Source: Rudanella paleaurantiibacter (GTDB taxonomy: Bacteria; Bacteroidota; Bacteroidia; Cytophagales; Spirosomataceae). Taken from it: 64,000 nt of DNA. Shown here piece by piece: positions 19,302 to 27,373 of the stretch (positions within the stretch are counted from its first letter, which is position 1; every line of letters begins with the position of its first letter). Position numbers and translations under genes: made by a program. The stretch spans positions 494,740 through 558,739 of the forward strand of contig NZ_WELI01000006.1 in assembly GCF_009184635.1 (NCBI RefSeq). Direction: 5' to 3'. The notes under the pieces were generated by a model. That model searched no databases, was not told where the DNA came from, and saw only the letters and a program-made list of their open reading frames with translations.

Positions 19302-20544
19302 AATAGCCTTCAAGCTCAATTTAGTAACTTACTTGCAGGTTTGGTTGGTGTTCATTTTTATTACATCTTTTGTGGTTAGCAATTCTATAAAAGGAACCAC
19401 ACCTGCATTTATATTCGCTGGCTTAAGTATTCCGGTGGTTTTATGCCTAGCGCGCAAGTCCAGAGGCCATTATGTACGTCTAATGGCTGTGATCACCGGG
19501 TGTTTTTTTTTATACCAAATAGTTACACAGCTTGCTCTATTGATTGATCCTAGTGTACCGTACTATAATCATCTAATATTAGTAAGTAATGAGAGCAAAC
19601 TTCTGTTTAGAAGTAGTATATTAACTCAGTCGATTTACTTTGTTATTTCAATTTGTTTATTTGTATACGTAACTCTTTACTATAGAAAGGAACACCACGA
19701 CAAATTCATTGCAATCGGAGCACTACTCGTTGTTATTTTCGGGTATTATATCTGGCTGTTTTATATACTGACAGGCGAGAATGGTGATATAATATCAAAT
19801 AGGGAGTTTGGTGATGGTAATTTGAATCCAGGGCACTTTCAAACTATAAATGTAGGGCCAGTGAGTTTATCGCGGTTTGTAGGTTTAGTCGGTGAGCCGT
19901 CAATGTATGTATACTCTATTTTGCCCATTACGGTATATTTTTTTTACACAGGGAAATATAGAATGTTTATTGTTTTAGTTAGCTCTCTTGTGTTGACATT
20001 CTCAGGTACGTTATTGATCGGGGTTGTAATGTTTGCATTTGCTTTAGTGGTAACAAGTGGTACTCTCAAACGAAGTTTATTATACATTACAGTTAGTATT
20101 GTTTTGGCTTGGATAGTTTTTTCAAATGAATATGCTAGTGGGATTGTAGATGAAATCTTGTTTGCCAAGCTCAGGCAAGAGAGTGATTCTGGAGAAGATA
20201 GAATTAAGACTATAATTGATAACCTCATTTTTTACTCAGATTTACCCATATTAACGAAGCTGTTGGGTATGGGATTTGGCTTTGTACGTTCTCCAGAATT
20301 TTTAACTACTCTTTTAGTCAATAATGGCTTTCTTGGTATTTTATTATTTACAGGATTAGTGTTTTACCCCATATACAAATTGAAAGGCGCAGACAAGCGC
20401 AACAAAGGCTTAAAATATGCCTTGTGGTTGAATTACATCATTTTATTCACAAGTGTATCAGAGTTCTCGTATCCTTCTTTATGGTTGATTTTGGGAATCT
20501 CATACAATCAGATTCGTGCTGAGCTTCTTGAAATGGGCAATTAA
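19282..20544 (+). CDS. Wzy-like O-antigen/polysaccharide polymerase
   Basis: About 420 residues, strongly hydrophobic, with some 10-11 predicted membrane segments and a larger loop in the middle (about 160-205, containing GENGDIISNREFGDGN). That layout is typical of Wzy polymerases, which have little sequence identity. ATG 19282 is preferred to the TTG five codons earlier. It overlaps the GT4 gene by 20 bp. With the flippase and Wzz-like protein it would complete a Wzy-dependent pathway. The assignment rests on topology and context. Confidence 0.75.
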   Translation: MMLQRSKIAFKLNLVTYLQVWLVFIFITSFVVSNSIKGTTPAFIFAGLSIPVVLCLARKSRGHYVRLMAVITGCFFLYQIVTQLALLIDPSVPYYNHLILVSNESKLLFRSSILTQSIYFVISICLFVYVTLYYRKEHHDKFIAIGALLVVIFGYYIWLFYILTGENGDIISNREFGDGNLNPGHFQTINVGPVSLSRFVGLVGEPSMYVYSILPITVYFFYTGKYRMFIVLVSSLVLTFSGTLLIGVVMFAFALVVTSGTLKRSLLYITVSIVLAWIVFSNEYASGIVDEILFAKLRQESDSGEDRIKTIIDNLIFYSDLPILTKLLGMGFGFVRSPEFLTTLLVNNGFLGILLFTGLVFYPIYKLKGADKRNKGLKYALWLNYIILFTSVSEFSYPSLWLILGISYNQIRAELLEMGN

Positions 20545-20664
20545 CGTTTCTGACAATATCAAAATTATGAACATGATTTCGAATAATATGTGTCGTCTTT
20601 ACAGCGATAGTAATTAAATTTAGTAACAATTGTATAAATAGTCAGTTTCAAGACAGATACAATC

Positions 20665-23600
20665 ATGGAAATGGTAGATATGTTGAGAATGTATTCGCTT
20701 TTTTTCTTGTGCCTGTTGTTACATATTAAGCAGAGCAACGGACAATCGACATATTATTTGTCTTCAACAGGTCGTGACTCAAATAATGGACTTACTATCG
20801 ATTCTCCATTTCAAACATTGGATAGGATTAACTCAGTTATTTTAAAACCTGGCGATAAAGTACTATTCAGGCGAGGAGATATATTTAGAGGAACGCTAAG
20901 AATACAACAATCCGGAACTGCTGTAAACCCGATTATATTTGATGCATATGGAAGCGGAGAAAAACCAACAATAGCAGCTTCTACAACGCTGAGTGGATGG
21001 ACACAGGTAAGTGGAAACATATGGCAAGCGTCATGTCCTTCTTGTAATAGTGTAGTGAGTGGGGTATTTATGGATGGCTCTCCTTTACCTTTAGGGAGGT
21101 TCCCAGATTTGGATGATCAAAATAGAGGCTACCTAACTGTCTTATCACACGAAGGAAAGACAAAGTTCTTAAGTCGTGAGAGCTTGGCAGAATCTTGGGT
21201 TGGGGCTGAAGTAGTCATCCGACCGACACAGTTCATATTAGATAGAGCAGTTGTTACGCAGCAGAGTGGAAACTCAATCACAATTGCAAACAACTCAGTT
21301 TATGATTTGGCAGATGGTTTTGGGTTCTTTTTTCAAAACCATCCAGCAACACTCAGTAAAGATGGAGAATGGTATTACAACCCTTCAAACAAGTCAATAC
21401 TCATATTAGATACAAAGGGCAAGGTGAAGAGTTCAACTGTAACTGCAACGGCACAGCCTGGAGCAGTTATAGGCTCTAATATCTCGTATGTAAACATTCA
21501 AAATATAAAAGTGATTGAGGCTTTGAATACTAATCTTTCATTTGCTTTTGTCTCCAATCTTAATGTTAATAATGTTGATATATTAAATGCAGGTGAAGAT
21601 GCTGTAGGTTTTTATGGTACTGGAAGTAACGTCGTTTTTGAGGATAACCTCATACACAGAGCTAATAATAATGCAATTGACATAATTGATTATTCAAATT
21701 CGGTATTTAGGCGAAATGTTGTCAGGGATATTGGGTCTCAAGCAGGAAGAGGAAAAAGTGGTGATGGGCAATATAGAGGAATTACTTCCTTCAGTACAAG
21801 AGGTATATCAATAAGTGAAAATCTAGTGGATAGTATTGGATATTCTGGAATAACTTTCTTGGGCAATTCTACAATACAGCGTAATGTGGTGTCAAACTTT
21901 TGTCTTACGAAGAGCGATGGTGGTGGACTTTACACGGTAAATGAGAGTAATGTAAGTACAGTAAAGTCTATTGTGACTGCAAATGTTGTAAAGAGTGGAA
22001 TTGGTGCTATTGCAGGTCAGCCTGCTAATTTAGGTGGGGCTGCGAATGGAATATATTTAGATGATTGTACTAGATCAATTGAAGTTACAAACAATACCGT
22101 TTATTCGTGTAATGGTCTGGGCATTTATCTACACGCTACAAATAGCGTTAGTGTTGTTAATAATACAAGTTACGATAATAATGAACAGTTTGTTATATAT
22201 CATAATTTTGGACGGTGTCCAGCTAGAAGCAATATAGTTCAAGGAAATATATTCGTCGCGAAAAATGTGTCACAAGGGGTAGCAAGATATGAGACAATCT
22301 CTAATGACTTAGGTAACTATGGCACATTCGATAATAACTACTATGCAAGGCCATTCGACGACGCAATAAAAATATTAGTTGGTTACAGTATCAACAACAA
22401 TCAAGTTACAAGTTACCTTTCGCTTGCAGAGTGGCAACGACTGTTAGGAAAAGATACTAACTCAAAAGAGAGTCCTAGAATATATGCACCGTTCACATTA
22501 AATCAGATTATTGGGCAGCCAAGACTATATAGTTCTTTTGATAATGATGTGAGCGGATGGTATCCAACAAGTTACTATAATAATGGACAAGCTTCTTATG
22601 ACAATACGGGAAAAATTGATGGGGGAACCTTAAGGGTAGACTTTCCGTCGCCATCTGGACAGCAAGGTTCTTACTCGTTTATATATAATGGTATAGGTTC
22701 AGTGGTAAAAGGCAAAAGTTATCTTTTGAAGCTTGATGCAGTAGCTAACTCTTCAAATAAGGCAGTACAAGTATTTATTAGACAGCGCAACGCGCCTTAC
22801 AATGACCTTGATGAGCGTTATAGTTTTATTGTAAATAATGTAAGGGGCCGATTTGAAGTTGCTTTTACTGCTAAATATGATGAGAGTGATGCAATCGTTA
22901 TGATTCGTGTTGCGGAGGATGGTCAAGTTTTATGGCTTGATAACATTAGCTTTCAGGAAGCGGAAATAACTAAGGTTGATGCGGATAAGTACATAAAGTT
23001 ACTCGTGAACCCCTCACGAAATGACACGGAATTTAACTCAAACGGAAGTTTTGTTGATGTAGCAGGGAAAGCATATAGTGGTTTAGTAGGTATTCCTTCT
23101 CTATCGTCACTATTACTGTTTAGAACAGAATTAACGCCTGTTGACGTTAGTCTTTCCCTGCAAGCAGCGAAGAGGAGCATCAAACCTAATGAGCTTGTAC
23201 AATACACACTGAGTGTAAAAGCGAATAGTACAATGCCTAACAGCATTTCAGTTCCTGTCACTTGGAGTGCGTCATTACCCAATAATTTACAGTTTGTAAA
23301 TGGAAGCGGGATAAGTTTTTCATCTGGTAATATTAGATCAGACCTTACCTATTTAAATTCTGGTAGTACAAAAAACTTTACTTTTACTTTGCGTCCATTA
23401 GTTGATGGAATTTATCGATTGTCGGCACAGGTTGCTACCTCGAACTTTCTAGATCCGGATAGCGAACCGAGCTCTGGAACAGAGGATGGAGAGGATGACT
23501 CAGCTACTGAAGAGGTTAGGACATTTCAAACAACAAGCTCAAGTCCTGTATTTGTGTCGCCAAACCTAATCCAAAGACCTCTACCTCCACCCTTTAAGGC

Positions 23601-24006
23601 GGAAGTAACACCAAGTCCGGATAAAGCAGACCTAAGCTTATATATGGTTTATGGTAAAATGGATGCCAAAGTTAATGACATCATTAGTTGTACGTTAACA
23701 GTTAATAACGCGGGAGGTCGTGATGTTAATACTGTACAAATACAAAAGATTTTACCAACTGGCCTTTCATTTTTGGATGGAGAAGGGTGGTTTGTAGAAG
23801 CGGGGATTTTGAAAAATAACTTAGGCGTTATTAGATCAAACTCAACGAGAGTCATCAATTTTAGAGTCAAAGCTGCGCAGACTGGTTATTGGAGTAGTAA
23901 TGCTCAGATTGCAACTACTGATGTTCCTGATTCTGACTCAGTACCAGGAAATGGATTTCTTAACGGTGAGGATGACCAGGCGCGTGTTGAAGTTAGGGTA
24001 CGATAG
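20665..24006 (+). CDS. secreted parallel beta-helix protein with DUF11 domains
   Basis: 1113 residues. A signal peptide (hydrophobic YSLFFLCLLLHI, cut near SNGQS) leads into a right-handed parallel beta-helix domain at about 30-600, marked by repeated short N/S/V-rich rungs and a pectate-lyase-like opening (YYLSSTGRDSNNG). A carbohydrate-binding-like beta-sandwich follows at about 630-770 (FDNDVSGWYP...), then two DUF11-type domains (about 830-945 and 990-1113) with D-rich ends. It may be a polysaccharide lyase, epimerase or structural surface protein for the polymer made here. I see no catalytic residues I can name. Confidence 0.75.
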   Translation: MEMVDMLRMYSLFFLCLLLHIKQSNGQSTYYLSSTGRDSNNGLTIDSPFQTLDRINSVILKPGDKVLFRRGDIFRGTLRIQQSGTAVNPIIFDAYGSGEKPTIAASTTLSGWTQVSGNIWQASCPSCNSVVSGVFMDGSPLPLGRFPDLDDQNRGYLTVLSHEGKTKFLSRESLAESWVGAEVVIRPTQFILDRAVVTQQSGNSITIANNSVYDLADGFGFFFQNHPATLSKDGEWYYNPSNKSILILDTKGKVKSSTVTATAQPGAVIGSNISYVNIQNIKVIEALNTNLSFAFVSNLNVNNVDILNAGEDAVGFYGTGSNVVFEDNLIHRANNNAIDIIDYSNSVFRRNVVRDIGSQAGRGKSGDGQYRGITSFSTRGISISENLVDSIGYSGITFLGNSTIQRNVVSNFCLTKSDGGGLYTVNESNVSTVKSIVTANVVKSGIGAIAGQPANLGGAANGIYLDDCTRSIEVTNNTVYSCNGLGIYLHATNSVSVVNNTSYDNNEQFVIYHNFGRCPARSNIVQGNIFVAKNVSQGVARYETISNDLGNYGTFDNNYYARPFDDAIKILVGYSINNNQVTSYLSLAEWQRLLGKDTNSKESPRIYAPFTLNQIIGQPRLYSSFDNDVSGWYPTSYYNNGQASYDNTGKIDGGTLRVDFPSPSGQQGSYSFIYNGIGSVVKGKSYLLKLDAVANSSNKAVQVFIRQRNAPYNDLDERYSFIVNNVRGRFEVAFTAKYDESDAIVMIRVAEDGQVLWLDNISFQEAEITKVDADKYIKLLVNPSRNDTEFNSNGSFVDVAGKAYSGLVGIPSLSSLLLFRTELTPVDVSLSLQAAKRSIKPNELVQYTLSVKANSTMPNSISVPVTWSASLPNNLQFVNGSGISFSSGNIRSDLTYLNSGSTKNFTFTLRPLVDGIYRLSAQVATSNFLDPDSEPSSGTEDGEDDSATEEVRTFQTTSSSPVFVSPNLIQRPLPPPFKAEVTPSPDKADLSLYMVYGKMDAKVNDIISCTLTVNNAGGRDVNTVQIQKILPTGLSFLDGEGWFVEAGILKNNLGVIRSNSTRVINFRVKAAQTGYWSSNAQIATTDVPDSDSVPGNGFLNGEDDQARVEVRVR

Positions 24007-24085
24007 CCTTTTTGTGAATCAGCTTTAATTAACTGAACTTAAAAAGGTTTAAAGAGGAGTGTTTAATTGAATCAAAACACAGAGA

Positions 24086-25939
24086 ATGATGAATACAAAA
24101 CTTTTATTGGCCAATATATATTTTCTGATGGTCTATAGTTACAGTACTATAGCTCAGACAAATTTCGTGAATACACAGCCATCTTCATCTACGCCTGGTT
24201 CTGATAATACAATTATTGGAGTCGGAGCTGGTAACCTTAACATGAGTGGAGCTTCTAATACAATAATTGGTAGGGGCGCAGGTAGTAATAATATGGCAGG
24301 AACTCAGAATGTTTTTCTGGGCGCGCAAGCAGGAACTAAAAATTCATCCGGTCAAAACAACTCCTTTATTGGATATAATGCAGGATTAAATACTTCTACA
24401 GGTTCTGGTAATTCATTCTTTGGTAGTTTTTCAGGCTTGAATAATGTCAGTGGGCATAGTAATGTATTTAGTGGATATAACTCTGGGAGATTTAATACAA
24501 CCGGTAACTTTAATGCTTTTATTGGCACAGGTGCTGGCTACTCAAATTCATCTGGTAGTGATAACACTTTTACAGGTGCGGATGCCGGCGGCAGTAACAC
24601 AGTGGGATACGAGAACGTTTTTGTGGGTTCTCAGAGTGGCACTTCCAATGTGGACGGCTTTAATAATACGTTTTTGGGAGCCAGAGCTGGACAAAATAAT
24701 ACCACTGGCTACGGCAATACCTTTTTGGGGGCTCGCGTAGGCATTAGCAACACCACTGGTTTTTACAATCTTTTTCTAGGGAACATCGCTGGGCAGAACA
24801 ACGTAAGTGGAAGTTATAATACCTTCCTGGGCAACGGGACGGGGGCAGGTAACACCACCGGAGAGTATAATACGTTTGTTGGCCATAATGCTGGTTTGAA
24901 CAATGTGGGCGGAAGCAACAATATTTTCATGGGACGTTCAGCAGGGGTCGCTAACTCAGGCGGCTCGTTGAATGTGTTTATTGGCTTTCAAAGTGCCTCG
25001 AGCAATACAACCGGTAGCTTCAATACAATGTTGGGTAATGCCGCAGGGGCTGCTAATACAGTTGGCGAATACAACACCTTTGTTGGCCACACGGCTGGTC
25101 AGGATAACCAAACGGGAGCAAATAACGTAGCAATTGGTCGGGCCGCGGGGACTAATAATCTCAGTGGAGGCTTCAACACGTATGTTGGTTTTGCTTCTGG
25201 AGCATCAGCTGGTCAGAATAATTTGACGAACGCTTCTGCATTTGGGGCAAATGCGCAGGTAAGTGTATCGAATGCGGTTGTGTTGGGCAACAACGCCAAC
25301 GTAGGCATTGGCACCTCGGCCCCATCAGCCAAGTTGCACGTGGTATCGTCAACGACCAACACGTCGGGCTTGCGGTTGCAGAACCTGACGTCATCGTCGC
25401 CGGCGACGGCGTTGGCGCAGACGAAGTTTCTGACGGTGGATGCGAGCGGGAACGTGGTGCTGGGTAGCCTGAACAACTCGGCCCGTGAGGCCTCTGCATC
25501 GGTGGGGGAGAGCTACTGGCAGCTGGCGGGCGGTCGTTTGCAGAACAGCTCAGGCGAAGCGGTGGTGATTGGTCAGGGGATCAACAAGCTGAGCGGGAAC
25601 TACGGCTTGTACGTGGAGAAGGGCATCCTGACCGAGAAGGTGAAGGTGGCTGTGAAGAACAGCGCTGACTGGAGCGACTATGTGTTTGCGCCGGCGTACC
25701 GGTTGCGGAAGCTCTCGGAGGTGGAGTCGTTCATCAAGGCGCACGGTCATCTGCCCGACGTGCCGAGTGCTGCGGAGGTGGTACGTGAGGGGGTAGACAT
25801 GGCCAAGATGGATGCCACCCTGCTCCAGAAAATCGAAGAACTCACGCTATATATGATCGAATTGAAGAAAGAAAATGAATTTTTGAAAAGAAAGCTTCAC
25901 TTGATTGAAGAAAAGGTGTATAAGCAGGATGATAAGTAG
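24086..25939 (+). CDS. repeat-rich surface fibre protein A
   Basis: 617 residues. After a signal peptide come about 20 copies of a 17-residue repeat of the form NTFLGxxAGxxNTTGxx (roughly residues 45-400), then VGIGTSAPSAKLHV as found at the shaft of tail-fibre/endosialidase-chaperone-like proteins. A conserved C-terminal domain (YGLYVEKGILTEKVKVAV, LRKLSEVESFIKAHGHLPDVPS) and a short coiled coil (about 575-610) follow. The repeats resemble the beta-roll head of YadA-type trimeric adhesins, which is inference. From 24587 to 25845 the DNA is almost identical to the gene at 27374. The 5' third is AT-rich, the shared block GC-richer. Confidence 0.75.
   Translation: MMNTKLLLANIYFLMVYSYSTIAQTNFVNTQPSSSTPGSDNTIIGVGAGNLNMSGASNTIIGRGAGSNNMAGTQNVFLGAQAGTKNSSGQNNSFIGYNAGLNTSTGSGNSFFGSFSGLNNVSGHSNVFSGYNSGRFNTTGNFNAFIGTGAGYSNSSGSDNTFTGADAGGSNTVGYENVFVGSQSGTSNVDGFNNTFLGARAGQNNTTGYGNTFLGARVGISNTTGFYNLFLGNIAGQNNVSGSYNTFLGNGTGAGNTTGEYNTFVGHNAGLNNVGGSNNIFMGRSAGVANSGGSLNVFIGFQSASSNTTGSFNTMLGNAAGAANTVGEYNTFVGHTAGQDNQTGANNVAIGRAAGTNNLSGGFNTYVGFASGASAGQNNLTNASAFGANAQVSVSNAVVLGNNANVGIGTSAPSAKLHVVSSTTNTSGLRLQNLTSSSPATALAQTKFLTVDASGNVVLGSLNNSAREASASVGESYWQLAGGRLQNSSGEAVVIGQGINKLSGNYGLYVEKGILTEKVKVAVKNSADWSDYVFAPAYRLRKLSEVESFIKAHGHLPDVPSAAEVVREGVDMAKMDATLLQKIEELTLYMIELKKENEFLKRKLHLIEEKVYKQDDK
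24587..25845 (+). repeat. 1259-bp direct repeat, copy 1
   Basis: Identical by eye to 27644-28539 over its first 896 bp (24587-25482), then 10 substitutions in the last 363 bp. Constant offset of 3057 bp, no gaps. The repeat starts inside one 17-residue unit and ends near the end of the C-terminal domain. Confidence 0.95.
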
Positions 25940-25981
25940 TGCGTCGATACTTTGCAAATCATCGCGAATTGCGTCGCATTG

Positions 25982-25989
25982 TATATTTG
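25982..25989 (+). promoter_or_regulatory. candidate -7 box upstream of the GT4 gene
   Basis: TATATTTG matches TAnnTTTG and lies 33 bp before the start at 26023. It suggests the glycosyltransferase between the two repeat genes may have its own promoter. No TTG is found at the expected spacing. Confidence 0.35.
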
Positions 25990-26022
25990 CGGCCAAGTCT
26001 TTCAAACTGATATAATTTTTTC

Positions 26023-27180
26023 ATGAAAATTGCTCTTGTGCAGGATGGTCTCATGTGCCGTGGAGGTGGGGAACAAGTTGCTTTATGCTTTCACAAGGCA
26101 TTCCCTGCTGCTCCGATTTATACACTTTGTTACGGCTCAGAGCTTACATTTCCGGAATTTAAGGAATGTGATATAAGGCCATCGTGGTTGCAGAATTTTG
26201 TAAAGACAGATGAGATGATGAAAAAAGTATTCTTTCCTTTCGGAATACTTGCAATGAAGTCTCTAAACTTGAGCGATTACGATGTTGTTTTAATGTCTGG
26301 TACGCATTGCGCCAAATATGTCAAAACACACAAGAGAGCTCTAGTAATAAGTTATAGTTTTACTCCGTTTCGTTTGGCTTGGGACCCAGCATCATATCCG
26401 CAGTACGTATTGTCAACAGGATGGAAACGTATGTTGTTTGATCAAGTGATTTCTATTTTACGAACCATAGATAAAAATGCCGCCCAACGGCCAAATCATT
26501 TTGTTGCAATGACTGATGAGACGGCAGATCGTCTGAGAAACGCTTATGATAGAAATGACGTGATAAGAATAATTAATCCGCCAGTTAAAGTTAATAACTT
26601 TAATGTTTCCCCAGGTGATAAGAATTCCTATTTCCTTGTTGTATCTAGACTTGAGTATTACAAAAAAGTAGATTTAGTAATTGATGCTTTCAATGAGTTG
26701 GGATACAGGTTGGTTGTTGTTGGTAAGGGCACCCAAGAATCGGAAATAAAAAATAGGGCAAAGAGTAATATTGAATTTATGAGTGGTTTATCAGCAGAAA
26801 AGCTAGCTGAAGTGTATGCGAATTGTCGAGCTTTTATTTTTCCACAGCATGAAGATTATGGAATTACTCCTCTTGAAGCTAATGCATGTGGTAAACCAGT
26901 GATTGCTTATGGAGCTGGCGGTGTTGTTACAACTCAGATACCCGTAGGTGATGAAAGCAGTGTGGCTAATTCCACTGCGATTTTTTTTGAAGAGCAGGAT
27001 ATAAATCATTTAATAAACGCAGTAAAGAAGTTCGAGAGGTTAGAGCCTTTTTTCGATCCTCTTTTTATAAGAAAGAATGCTGAGAAGTTTGATGAAGCTA
27101 TCTTTATAAGCAAAATACAGAAGTATGTAAAAGAAATGTACAGGAATACGTTTGTTGAAGAAGAAGTTCTTACTCGTTAA
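26023..27180 (+). CDS. glycosyltransferase, GT4 family (between direct repeats)
   Basis: 385-residue GT-B enzyme. The opening QDGLMCRGGGEQVA is the glycine-rich acceptor loop of mannosyltransferase-like GT4 proteins. The donor site is PQHEDYGITPLEANACGKPV, with both glutamates of EX7E. AT-rich like the core of the polysaccharide locus. It lies alone between two copies of a 1.26-kb direct repeat, so recombination between them would remove it cleanly. It probably adds a side or backbone sugar to the capsule repeat unit. Confidence 0.9.
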   Translation: MKIALVQDGLMCRGGGEQVALCFHKAFPAAPIYTLCYGSELTFPEFKECDIRPSWLQNFVKTDEMMKKVFFPFGILAMKSLNLSDYDVVLMSGTHCAKYVKTHKRALVISYSFTPFRLAWDPASYPQYVLSTGWKRMLFDQVISILRTIDKNAAQRPNHFVAMTDETADRLRNAYDRNDVIRIINPPVKVNNFNVSPGDKNSYFLVVSRLEYYKKVDLVIDAFNELGYRLVVVGKGTQESEIKNRAKSNIEFMSGLSAEKLAEVYANCRAFIFPQHEDYGITPLEANACGKPVIAYGAGGVVTTQIPVGDESSVANSTAIFFEEQDINHLINAVKKFERLEPFFDPLFIRKNAEKFDEAIFISKIQKYVKEMYRNTFVEEEVLTR

Positions 27181-27373
27181 ATCAAATATCATTTTTTAGG
27201 GGAAGCATATAGATAGGCAAAGTATATGTCCTGTCTGCGGTCCGCAAATTCATTTATAAGCGAAAGGTGGTAGTTTTTGAATCAATTGGATACGAATAAT
27301 AAAAAGTACTTGATTTTCATTTCGAAACGTGCTGACGTAAATATTTTAATCATAAATTTCGGCACACATAAAT

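Noticed and set aside
24230..25300. Regular 51-bp periodicity suggesting a CRISPR-like array
   Set aside because: The period is translated in frame as 17-residue protein repeats, units are only loosely similar, and there are no unique spacers or cas genes.
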